Origin: Brumimicrobium sp051745635
Lineage (GTDB): Bacteria > Bacteroidota > Bacteroidia > Flavobacteriales_D > Crocinitomicaceae
DNA length: 48,158 nucleotides
Assembly (NCBI GenBank): GCA_051745635.1
Contig: JBNJEH010000018.1
Location: 1 to 48,158, forward strand
Reading direction: 5' to 3'
In this document: piece after piece, positions 25,162 through 32,506 of the stretch
Layout: each line of letters starts with the position of its first letter
Numbering within the stretch: position 1 is the first letter of the stretch
The notes under the pieces: model-generated
Told to the model about the DNA's origin: nothing
The model's database searches: none
What the model saw: only the letters and a program-made list of their open reading frames with translations
Program-made: the position numbers and the translations under genes

Positions 25162-25599
25162 TTAATCGTCAATTGTTGCAATACATTTTAATTCAATAGC
25201 AATAGGTGTGGGCAGCGAAGATATTTCGATCGTCGTGCGACAAGGTTGGTTGTCTTTGAAATATTCAGCGTAAATTTTATTGTAGGTGTGAAAATCGCGT
25301 TTCATGTTGACCAGGAACACTTGTACATCGATGAGGTTGTCCCAGCTCGATCCAGACTCTTCCAAAATAGCGCGGACGTTATCAAAAACAGAACGGCATT
25401 GCGCTTCAAAGTCAAACTCGAGAAAGTTGCCGTTTTTATCCAGCTTTAAACCCGGAACATGCGAGTCGGTATCATCGGATCCTGCCGTGCGCGGTCCCAC
25501 CCCGGATAAAAAAAGCAAATTGCCCGCTTTTCGGGCATGAGGATAGAGACCAACGGGTTTTGGAGCTTTGGTCGTACTAAATTTTCCTTCTTTCGCCAT
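25162..25599 (-). CDS. RidA/YjgF/2-aminomuconate deaminase-like enamine/imine deaminase
   Basis: Rid proteins hydrolyse reactive enamines and imines made by PLP enzymes. The 145-residue product has PVGLYPHARKAGNLLFLSGVGPR at the N-terminus, FDNVRAILEESGSSWDNLIDVQVFLVNM in the middle and the catalytic Arg121 in PCRTTIEISSLP. The insert DSHVPGLKLDKNGNFLEFDFE and overall pattern are closer to 2-aminomuconate deaminase of the kynurenine route than to E. coli RidA. No other kynurenine gene is present, so I leave the substrate open. It is the first gene of a five-gene minus-strand operon running to the TPR histidine kinase. Confidence 0.9.
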   Translation of the reverse strand: MAKEGKFSTTKAPKPVGLYPHARKAGNLLFLSGVGPRTAGSDDTDSHVPGLKLDKNGNFLEFDFEAQCRSVFDNVRAILEESGSSWDNLIDVQVFLVNMKRDFHTYNKIYAEYFKDNQPCRTTIEISSLPTPIAIELKCIATIDD

Positions 25600-25618
25600 A
25601 GCATTTTATTTTGTCGTG

Positions 25619-25626
25619 CAAATATA
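25619..25626 (-). promoter_or_regulatory. -7 promoter element for the ridA-like operon
   Basis: The minus strand reads TATATTTG, a perfect TAnnTTTG, 19 bp before the ATG at 25599. No clear TTG is found 18-22 bp further upstream. Confidence 0.45.
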
Positions 25627-25901
25627 GGGAATTGGGACGGGAAAAGATAATGCTTGAATATATTTGAGAATGCGTCCATAAGCTTGACGTTTTATGAATG
25701 AAGAAGGTGAATGAGTATTATTGTCATAATTGCGTTTATTTCGTGTGAGAAACGAGTAGTTGGAGGGGTAATAAAGTAGTTATATCTCTCTCGAACAACC
25801 AATATGTTTAAGGATTTTTTAGTGGGAATCATTGAAGATCTCTCTTCATTTATCGATGCATACGAACTTCAGTTTATACTGACATCTATTTTACTACCCT
25901 G

Positions 25902-25950
25902 TTTGAGGTATTTTCATTGCAAGCACTTAAAATACCTCAAATAAGGTATT
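25902..25950. repeat. Perfect 13-bp inverted repeat plus a third half-site, operator-like
   Basis: TTTGAGGTATTTT (25902-25914) and AAAATACCTCAAA (25929-25941) are perfect inverted copies 14 bp apart. A third half-site, AGGTATT (25944-25950), follows at once. Its last two bases form part of the TTG -33 element of the downstream promoter. AATACCT (25931-25937) could pair with either AGGTATT. There is no T tract, so a terminator is unlikely; a repressor or activator site is the better reading. Confidence 0.65.
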
Positions 25951-25979
25951 GTTTCAAAGGCAATGCTGAAATAAATTTG
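25949..25979 (+). promoter_or_regulatory. Promoter of the HmuY/TonB operon
   Basis: TTG at 25949-25951, 20 bp, then TAAATTTG at 25972-25979, a perfect TAnnTTTG. The predicted leader to the ATG at 26016 is about 30 nt. The -33 element overlaps the third half-site of the inverted repeat just upstream, so a protein bound there would interfere with, or contact, RNA polymerase. Confidence 0.65.
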
Positions 25980-26015
25980 TGCCGTAATTTATAATTAGTC
26001 TAAATAAAAAGAGTT

Positions 26016-27269
26016 ATGAAAAACGGTACAATATCATTATTCATTTCAATGCTATCGGGTGTGTGTTTCAGTCAGCAGGTTACTGAAAACGTGAGTATTG
26101 GAGTAGGTCAAACGAATCAAACCTGGTATAGTTTAGAAAATGGGGAACAGGGAACGCGCGTTGCAGACGATTGGGATATAGCTTTTGATGTTTCCTCTTC
26201 TTTCGGCACATCTATTAACATCAATTCAGAAAATGGGGTCAAACTCTGGGTGTATCCAAATGGGGATACCGGCGACTGGGCGAGTGTAGATACCAGCGGC
26301 ATCAGTCAGTGGATGTCCGTTTACAACTCGGATACTTCGTGGTTCTCTGGTGCCTTTGATGTTACTGCCGATCCCAACGATTCATTCGATGTGGGATGGG
26401 GGATTTATGACATGGTAACTCATGAAATTCAGGGTGACTCTATTCATATCATCAAATTAACGGATGGCGCTTACAAAAAGTTGAAAATAGAGAGCTTGGT
26501 GAATGGCACTTATAATTTCACTTATGCTAATATTGACGGCACGGACGAAGTTTCGGCGACGCTTTCCAAATCTGATTTTACGGATAAATTATACGGGTAT
26601 TATTCGCTGGTCGATGATGTTGAGCGCGACCGCGAGCCTGTTGGAACAGGAGCGTGGGATTTGTTGTTTACGAAGCACACTGAATTTATACCCGTGGCTT
26701 ATCCCGTAGCGAGCATTCTGCTCGACCCTCAACTCGAAGCTGCTGAAGTAAACGGTGTAGCAGATCCCGCAAATTATTCGGATCATTCCAGTGCGACCTT
26801 TATAACGCCTATTAATACCATCGGTTATGACTGGAAGACTTTTAACGGTTCCGGCTACGACATAGCCAATGACCTTGTCTATTTTGTACGCAATGAAGAC
26901 GGTGAAATATGGAAAATTGTTCCTACAGGCTTTGGGGGTAATGCCAACGGTGATTTTGAATTTGATATCGAAAAACTAGAGACAGCAAGTCTTGAAAACG
27001 TGGAGAGCGAAGCTGCAAATTTAAAGCTATACCCCAATCCGACGAGCAGAAATGAGCTCAACTTAGTATGGACATCACAAGAAAATCAGTCGCTGATTGC
27101 AAAAATTATCAGCACATCAGGAAAACAGGTGAAAAGCTTGCCTGTAAATGCTGTTTCCGGGCTGAATCAGTTCAAATTTGATATCAGTGAGCTTGAAAGT
27201 GGTGTTTATTTCGTCAGCCTGACAAATGCGTATAACACGGTAACAAAGAAATTAATCATAAACAAATAG
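26016..27269 (+). CDS. HmuY-like protein with T9SS type A sorting domain
   Basis: The 417 residues have a signal peptide (MKNGTISLFISMLSGVCFSQQ). A large beta-rich region with HmuY features follows (WDIAFDVSSSFGTSININSENG, GAWDLLFTKHTEF, NTIGYDWKTFNGSGYDIANDLVYFV). The last about 80 residues (LKLYPNPTSRNELNLVW to VTKKLIINK) are a T9SS sorting domain. HmuY proteins bind heme and pass it to a TonB-dependent receptor. This copy should be exported through the T9SS, while its paralogue at 30997-31959 is a lipoprotein. The GYDWKTF block is shared by both. Heme binding is inferred from family and context; the axial ligands cannot be assigned by eye. It is the first gene of the operon. Confidence 0.82.
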   Translation: MKNGTISLFISMLSGVCFSQQVTENVSIGVGQTNQTWYSLENGEQGTRVADDWDIAFDVSSSFGTSININSENGVKLWVYPNGDTGDWASVDTSGISQWMSVYNSDTSWFSGAFDVTADPNDSFDVGWGIYDMVTHEIQGDSIHIIKLTDGAYKKLKIESLVNGTYNFTYANIDGTDEVSATLSKSDFTDKLYGYYSLVDDVERDREPVGTGAWDLLFTKHTEFIPVAYPVASILLDPQLEAAEVNGVADPANYSDHSSATFITPINTIGYDWKTFNGSGYDIANDLVYFVRNEDGEIWKIVPTGFGGNANGDFEFDIEKLETASLENVESEAANLKLYPNPTSRNELNLVWTSQENQSLIAKIISTSGKQVKSLPVNAVSGLNQFKFDISELESGVYFVSLTNAYNTVTKKLIINK

Positions 27270-27273
27270 AACA

Positions 27274-28194
27274 ATGCGTACACTTACTTTAATTACAATC
27301 ATGCTGATCAGTGCTATTTCCTGGGCACAGACGGATAAAAAAAAGAAAGACAGGGATGCTATTTTGGCCATGGAAGGCTGCTACAAGGTAACCTTTGATT
27401 TTGCGGAAACTTTTGCACCGGACACCAGTTATGAATATCATGATAACTATTCCTCCTGGGGAATTGAATACGTTTTTGCAGTTGAAGATAAGCCGAATAA
27501 AATCGTATTGCAGCATATATTGGTCGTCAACGACACTTTTGTAGTTAAGCACTGGCGCCAGGATTGGCTTTATGAGAACGAGGAGCTTCTCGCATTCCAA
27601 AAGGAGAATACCTGGAAAAAAGAAAAGCTTACCGCTGAAGAAGCAGCTGGAACATGGACGCAAAAGGTATATCAGGTCGATGATAGTCCGCGATACGAGG
27701 GCTTCGGTACATGGGTGCACGTCGACGGTAAACATTATTGGGAAGGCACGGCCGATGCCCCACTTCCGCGACGCGAATTTTCAAAACGCGATGATTACAA
27801 CGTGACAAGACGTCATAGCAGAATGGAATTGACGGATTATGGCTGGATATTGGAACAGGATAATGAAAAGATCGTTCGCGAGGATGGTCAGGATGAGCTT
27901 GTGTGCTGGGAGAAAGGACATGAGAAGTTCATAGCCGGAGATTACAACTGTCAACCAGCGAAAGATTGGTGGGAAGCAAATAAAAAGTATTGGTCCGATG
28001 TGCGTGATTTATGGTCACAGACGTTTGAAAAATACGATATCATTAAGATTGAGAAAAAGATAGATGGAAAGAAGCTGTTTGAACGGTTATTTGCTTCCGG
28101 TAAACAATTCGCAGGATCGGATTACGAGCAGGAGAAGGCGAGGAGCGAAATCCAATCAATTATTGATGCGTTCGTAAATGTTCAAAAATCATAA
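27274..28194 (+). CDS. DUF6607-like exported protein
   Basis: The 306-residue protein has a signal peptide (MRTLTLITIMLISAISWAQ) and then a soluble region. Characteristic pieces are AILAMEGCYKVTFDFAETFAPD, VLQHILVVNDTFVVKHWRQDWLYEN and GFGTWVHVDGKHYWEGTADAPLPRREF. The sequence resembles the Bacteroidota family DUF6607, whose role is unknown. Its place between an HmuY-like protein and a TonB receptor suggests a part in heme or iron handling in the periplasm (inference). It starts 4 bp after the preceding gene. Confidence 0.75.
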   Translation: MRTLTLITIMLISAISWAQTDKKKKDRDAILAMEGCYKVTFDFAETFAPDTSYEYHDNYSSWGIEYVFAVEDKPNKIVLQHILVVNDTFVVKHWRQDWLYENEELLAFQKENTWKKEKLTAEEAAGTWTQKVYQVDDSPRYEGFGTWVHVDGKHYWEGTADAPLPRREFSKRDDYNVTRRHSRMELTDYGWILEQDNEKIVREDGQDELVCWEKGHEKFIAGDYNCQPAKDWWEANKKYWSDVRDLWSQTFEKYDIIKIEKKIDGKKLFERLFASGKQFAGSDYEQEKARSEIQSIIDAFVNVQKS

Positions 28195-28197
28195 AAG

Positions 28198-28650
28198 ATG
28201 AAATCTGTGATCGCTTATATCCATGGCTTCCTCACCGTTGGTCTGGCAGCGTTATTCATTTATGCCGGCACCAATAAATTTATTCCGAAAGATCGTCCGA
28301 TGAATCCAGAGGCGACGAAAACGTATGTGGAAGCTATTGAGACAGGTGTCTACGAAAACCCGGTTCCTTTTCGGTTGTCTGTGAAGATGCTTAAGGGAAC
28401 AGGTTTTCTCTATGTGGTGGGCGTATTACAGTTGCTCGCCGGTGGGCTCATGGTTATACCTCATACCCGTTTATTGGGGCTCGTGATATTGCTACCCATC
28501 ACCATTAATATCTTTCTGATGCACGCATTCATGGATAATGATATAGCGGAGAATATTCAAACAGGGCTTTTTATGGGGTTAAATATAACCCTTATTGCAC
28601 TGTATTATCAAAAGATTAAAATGCTTTTCAGCGCTAAAATTAAAATATGA
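28198..28650 (+). CDS. DoxX-like small integral membrane protein
   Basis: The 150 residues hold four hydrophobic helices: about 5-25 (AYIHGFLTVGLAALFIYAGTN), 65-85 (GTGFLYVVGVLQLLAGGLMVI), 90-108 (LLGLVILLPITINIFLM) and 118-138 (GLFMGLNITLIALYY). The first-helix/loop pattern IYAGTNKFIP resembles the DoxX/DoxD group (often G-x-x-K). Some DoxX members take part in thiol or quinone-linked redox reactions, but no activity can be assigned here. It lies 3 bp after the DUF6607-like gene and 4 bp before the TonB receptor start. Confidence 0.75.
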   Translation: MKSVIAYIHGFLTVGLAALFIYAGTNKFIPKDRPMNPEATKTYVEAIETGVYENPVPFRLSVKMLKGTGFLYVVGVLQLLAGGLMVIPHTRLLGLVILLPITINIFLMHAFMDNDIAENIQTGLFMGLNITLIALYYQKIKMLFSAKIKI

Positions 28651-28654
28651 AGTT

Positions 28655-31000
28655 ATGGACGGTCGCCAAAGCGTTTTATCTAAGTTTTTGACTGACTTAC
28701 AAAGCGTGTTCTGCACGAGACAGTGGATATCAGTGATACTCATACTAATGCTTTACGCCACATCGAGCAGTGCACAACAACTATATGTTCTTTCAGCTGA
28801 AAGCGACCGTCCTATTCCCGGAGCCCATGTCATATTGCAAAGCCTGAAAAAAAACCAACAAAGCAAGCACTTCAATACAGATATGCAGGGAGGATTGCTT
28901 ATTCCTCAAACGTTCATCGGATCCCCTACAGCTGTTACTATTCGTTATATCGGTTATAGTGATTATGCAGATACACTAACCTTTAACAACGCTGATAAGA
29001 AAATATACATGGTTACGGGTAGCAACACTACAGACTTCGAGGAGGTTGTCGTAACAGCCCAGTACAAAAAGCAAATCGCTCAAGAGTCGGTGCATCAGGT
29101 GAAAGTGATTAACGAACGACAAATTAAAAATATGGCAGCTCAAAACTTGAAAGACGCGCTTTCGAATACGCTGAATGTAAGGCTGAGCGAGGATAATATA
29201 CTGGGAAGTCGCATGCAGCTGCAGGGAATTGGAGGTCAAAATGTGAAAATACTCGTCGATGGTGTTCCATTAACGGGGCGTCTCGACGGAAATATTGACA
29301 TATCACAAATTCCGATGGAGAATGTCGCCCGCATTGAGATTATTGAAGGGCCTTTATCCGTTCAATACGGAACGGATGCGCTCGCGGGAACGATTAACAT
29401 AATTACAAAAAAGAACAATGAATCATCCTGGAATATTCAGTCGAACAATTATTATGAGAGTAATGGGCGATTCAATAATACAGGACAATTGCGTTGGGGA
29501 AAAGGAAAACATCAGGTGGTTTTGAACGGAGGACGCTATTTCTTTGACGGATGGAAAAATAATCATCCCAATTTCTTTTACGACCGCGCGCCAGTAGCAG
29601 ACTCATCGCGGGTAATGGCCTGGAATCCAAAAGAGCAGTATTTTGGAAACCTGAACTACCGGTTCCAAAAAGAAAAGCTAAAAATAAACGTTTCGAGCGC
29701 GAACTTTACCGAAGAGGTGATTAATCGCGGTGCGCCCCGACCGCCCTATGAGCAGGTCGCTTTTGACGATTACTATAATACCGACCGATTAAACCAGCGC
29801 CTTCAATTGAATTACCAAGTATCAAAGCATTCCAATTTAAATTTTATCGCAGCTTATAACGGTTATTTTCGAACCAAAAATACGTTGCGAAGAGACTTGA
29901 CGACGATTGAGGATGTGCCCTCACCAAATGCTTCAGATCATGATACATCGCATTTTCACACCATTCTCTCGCGGGGGAGATGGACCTACTCCAACGATTC
30001 CTCTGCTTTTCAATTTGCATTGGGGTATGATTTCAATTTTGACAAAGCTATTGGTAAGCGGATTCAAGACGGATCCCAATCTATTCTGGATGCCGCGTTA
30101 TTTGGATCACTGGAATATCAGCCAATCGAGGCTGTTAACATTCGCCCGGGAATTCGCTGGGCTTATAATACCGATTACCCGGCACCGGCAGTTCCTTCGA
30201 TTCATGCAAAATTTCGTTTGTTCAAAAACGCTCAACAGCGCCTGGACCTCCGCACATCCTACGCGCGTGGATTCCGCTCTCCATCCATAAAAGAATTGCA
30301 CTTTTATTTCGTTGATGTAAACCATAATATTCAGGGAAATGAAGATCTAAAGGCGGAGACCTCTCACAATGCTAATTTCTCACTGATGTACAATATCCGT
30401 TTTGACCGCATGGAATGGACAAATAAAATCAACGGTTTTTATAACGATATATCGAACATGATTACGCTTTCTCAAGCTGGTCAAACCTTGTTTTCTTATT
30501 TTAATCTCGAACGATTTAAAACGACAGGGTTGCAGTTTCAGACTTCACTGAAAAACGACGCTTTCAATTTTCAATTCGGTACCGGCTACGTTGGACGTCA
30601 GAACCAACTGAGCATTTCAAGCGACTCTAACAATGGTTTTCTGTTTTCTCCAGAGGCACAAGCGGCTTTGCAATTTCACTTTAAATCGGCGGACATTCGA
30701 TCGAGTTTATTCTATAAATATACTGGTCGATTACCTACGATTCGGCAAGATCAAGACGGGAACCTGGAGGAGCAGGTCATAGAAGACTATCACATGCTCG
30801 ATGCCTCTCTCAGCCGACAGTTTTGGAATGATAGGCTGGAGCTCACATTGGGCTTAAAAAATGCTTTTGATGTCCGAACTGTGGTGGGTAGCGGAAATAG
30901 TAGCGGAGCGCACTCCGCAGGGGCAGGTGTCGTTCAGGTCGGGACGGGCAGAACTTATTTTATGCGATTGAATATTAACATTAAATCCAATAAGCAATGA
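28655..31000 (+). CDS. TonB-dependent outer-membrane receptor, probable heme/iron siderophore uptake
   Basis: From the ATG at 28655 the product is 781 residues. The longer open frame from 28595 would overlap the DoxX-like gene by 56 bp and is less likely. After a signal anchor (ISVILILMLYATSSSAQQ) comes a carboxypeptidase-regulatory-like domain (about 45-130; PIPGAHVILQSL, IRYIGYSDY). The plug domain (about 140-250) contains FEEVVVTAQYKK, ILVDGVPLTGR, VARIEIIEGPLSVQYGTDALAGTINIITKK in sequence. The rest is a barrel, with YARGFRSPSIKELHF and NEDLKAETSHN in the region where heme receptors such as HmuR have their FRAP and NPNL blocks. The HmuY-like neighbours on both sides support heme as substrate. 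The stop overlaps the next start by 4 bp. Confidence 0.9.
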   Translation: MDGRQSVLSKFLTDLQSVFCTRQWISVILILMLYATSSSAQQLYVLSAESDRPIPGAHVILQSLKKNQQSKHFNTDMQGGLLIPQTFIGSPTAVTIRYIGYSDYADTLTFNNADKKIYMVTGSNTTDFEEVVVTAQYKKQIAQESVHQVKVINERQIKNMAAQNLKDALSNTLNVRLSEDNILGSRMQLQGIGGQNVKILVDGVPLTGRLDGNIDISQIPMENVARIEIIEGPLSVQYGTDALAGTINIITKKNNESSWNIQSNNYYESNGRFNNTGQLRWGKGKHQVVLNGGRYFFDGWKNNHPNFFYDRAPVADSSRVMAWNPKEQYFGNLNYRFQKEKLKINVSSANFTEEVINRGAPRPPYEQVAFDDYYNTDRLNQRLQLNYQVSKHSNLNFIAAYNGYFRTKNTLRRDLTTIEDVPSPNASDHDTSHFHTILSRGRWTYSNDSSAFQFALGYDFNFDKAIGKRIQDGSQSILDAALFGSLEYQPIEAVNIRPGIRWAYNTDYPAPAVPSIHAKFRLFKNAQQRLDLRTSYARGFRSPSIKELHFYFVDVNHNIQGNEDLKAETSHNANFSLMYNIRFDRMEWTNKINGFYNDISNMITLSQAGQTLFSYFNLERFKTTGLQFQTSLKNDAFNFQFGTGYVGRQNQLSISSDSNNGFLFSPEAQAALQFHFKSADIRSSLFYKYTGRLPTIRQDQDGNLEEQVIEDYHMLDASLSRQFWNDRLELTLGLKNAFDVRTVVGSGNSSGAHSAGAGVVQVGTGRTYFMRLNINIKSNKQ

Positions 31001-31959
31001 AAAAGGCTATATGTTTCTCAGTGATTATTGTGCTGGCATTCGGATGCCTCAAAGAGGAAATCCCTGTGTCTCCTTACTCACCAGGGGATGTAACTACCTC
31101 ATCGGTGAATATGGAACCGAACTACAAATGGCAAATGTATTTTGACCTTGGCACTGATCAAATGGTGGGTAAAAACCTGAAAACGAAATGGGACCTGGGC
31201 TTTACCTGTTGTGATTCATCTCATAACGTTATTTTGAATTCTTCCCGTTCTATGTTCGCCTATCCAACGGGAACCACTGATTATACCTCGGTTTCAGATA
31301 CTGTAGGGTATATGCACAACCAGCGATTTGACCTTCCCGGTGGAAATCTCGATTCGACAGCTTTAAATGGATGGGAGAACGATGAAGTTTTTATTATTGA
31401 TCGTGGGTATGACTCCGAAGGTACACACATGGGCTTTCGCAAATTTCAGGTCAATGAGGCAAATGGATCCCAATTTGAAGTCACTTTCGGAACGTTGGAG
31501 AGCACTGGCAACACAGTTTCACTACCGCGAAATGCTGATTATAATTATACATTTTTAAATCTCGAAACGGGTCAGCTCGTCGATGCAGAACCTTCTAAAA
31601 CGTCTTGGGACCTGGTTTTTACACAATATACTCACCTATTCTATGAACCCGAACAAACTCCTTATCTCGTTACGGGATGTCTACTCAATAGTCATGAAAC
31701 CAGAGCCCTCCAGGTAGATGACGGCGTCTCTTTTGAGGAAATTGACCTCGATTATGCCGCCGGTCTTCAGCTCACTGAGCAACAGAACACGATAGGTTAC
31801 GATTGGAAAACGTTTACGGGTAACGGGTTTGAGATCAACAGTGATCAAATTTATGTCATCAAAGATATTGAGGGGTATTTTTATAAACTTCGGTTTATTG
31901 ATTTTTATGACGATCAGGGAAACAAAGGAACGCCAAAATTTGAATTTCAGCAGCTTTAA
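30997..31959 (+). CDS. HmuY-family lipoprotein
   Basis: The 320-residue protein has a lipoprotein signal ending LAFGC (Cys17). The HmuY fold is suggested by TKWDLGFTCCDSSHNVILNSS, SWDLVFTQYTHLF, NTIGYDWKTFTGNGFEINSDQIYVI. The C-terminal YKLRFIDFYDDQGNKGTPKFEFQ is the family's usual ending. HmuY binds heme at the cell surface and delivers it to the paired TonB receptor, here the gene directly upstream with which it overlaps by 4 bp. It is the last gene of the operon and a paralogue of the T9SS-exported protein that opens it. Confidence 0.87.
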   Translation: MKKAICFSVIIVLAFGCLKEEIPVSPYSPGDVTTSSVNMEPNYKWQMYFDLGTDQMVGKNLKTKWDLGFTCCDSSHNVILNSSRSMFAYPTGTTDYTSVSDTVGYMHNQRFDLPGGNLDSTALNGWENDEVFIIDRGYDSEGTHMGFRKFQVNEANGSQFEVTFGTLESTGNTVSLPRNADYNYTFLNLETGQLVDAEPSKTSWDLVFTQYTHLFYEPEQTPYLVTGCLLNSHETRALQVDDGVSFEEIDLDYAAGLQLTEQQNTIGYDWKTFTGNGFEINSDQIYVIKDIEGYFYKLRFIDFYDDQGNKGTPKFEFQQL

Positions 31960-32026
31960 GTTAGATTCATGATAAATGAGGCGCTGTGAAATGAGAATTG
32001 TCAGCTTTTAGCTGCGCCTGGTGATT

Positions 32027-32034
32027 TACCTTTG
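32027..32034 (+). promoter_or_regulatory. -7 promoter element of the orphan gene at 32052
   Basis: TACCTTTG, a perfect and common form of TAnnTTTG, lies 17 bp before the ATG. The region 17-20 bp further upstream has only a T run (32006-32009). Confidence 0.5.
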
Positions 32035-32051
32035 CTTCAAAGAAGAGGTTT

Positions 32052-32471
32052 ATGCGATCAATTTTATTTCAACATCCCAAGGGAGCGGTCATCAATGTGT
32101 TGCCAGAATACCGCGGTGAAGTTCCGTTAGATACGTGTGGAATGAAGGTGGAAAACCCCTGTTCACACGACGGGATGTTGCGTTTGATCTTTGATTTTGG
32201 TCAATTTGATTTTAATGTACTCTCCAATGTTGTTTTTCTGGAGCTGCACTACGATCGGGCTGCAGAGGATGTGCAATGGCACTGCGAATTCAATGGTGAA
32301 CCCATAGTCGATGAGATTCGGGAAGGTCAGCGATCGTCGCGATTGCTTTTTCACCGTGAAACTTTTCTAAAGCACGCTCATCATCACAATAACATCCTGA
32401 CGGTCTATGGCGAATTTAATCAACTGGTGGTTGTCAATCGATCGAAGAGCAAGCTGCTTTTTTCTGTATGA
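32052..32471 (+). CDS. Conserved-looking hypothetical protein, 139 residues
   Basis: I do not recognise this protein. It has no signal peptide and no membrane helix. The sequence is mixed alpha/beta with several beta-like stretches (LRLIFDFGQFDFNVL, NVVFLELHYDR, VQWHCEFNGEPIV, ILTVYGEFNQLVVVN). A His cluster, FLKHAHHHNN, lies near residue 110. Two Cys (CGMKVENPC) lie near the N-terminus. A dedicated promoter 17 bp upstream and ordinary codon use support it as a real gene. It stands between the heme operon and a convergent ABC exporter (35 bp between stops). Confidence 0.7.
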   Translation: MRSILFQHPKGAVINVLPEYRGEVPLDTCGMKVENPCSHDGMLRLIFDFGQFDFNVLSNVVFLELHYDRAAEDVQWHCEFNGEPIVDEIREGQRSSRLLFHRETFLKHAHHHNNILTVYGEFNQLVVVNRSKSKLLFSV

Positions 32472-32506
32472 AACAAAAGTGAAATCGTTAGATCCGGGAG
32501 AAGTGG

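Larger units (their letters stand above)
25627..26015. other. Intergenic regulatory region between divergent operons
   Basis: This 389-bp stretch carries no gene I can support. Its right half holds a 13-bp perfect inverted repeat and the promoter of the heme-type operon (annotated separately). The left half (25627-25900) is AT-rich and has no evident RNA gene. A 46-codon open frame at 25804-25944 runs into the inverted repeat and is not supported as a gene. Confidence 0.5.

Noticed and set aside
25804..25944. 46-codon open frame (starts MFKDFLVGIIEDL) in the gap before the HmuY operon
   Set aside because: It runs through the 13-bp inverted repeat and ends between its half-sites, has no promoter or partner, and its C-terminal part is dictated by the palindrome. 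A real small protein is not excluded but is not supported.
28595..28654. Longer N-terminus for the TonB receptor (start at 28595)
   Set aside because: It would overlap the DoxX-like gene by 56 bp and place about 45 polar residues before the signal sequence; the ATG at 28655, 4 bp after the upstream stop, is more economical.
31979..32019. AGGCGC ... GCGCCT inverted repeat after the HmuY lipoprotein gene as a terminator
   Set aside because: Six-base arms with a 29-base loop and no T tract; it also overlaps the promoter region of the next gene.
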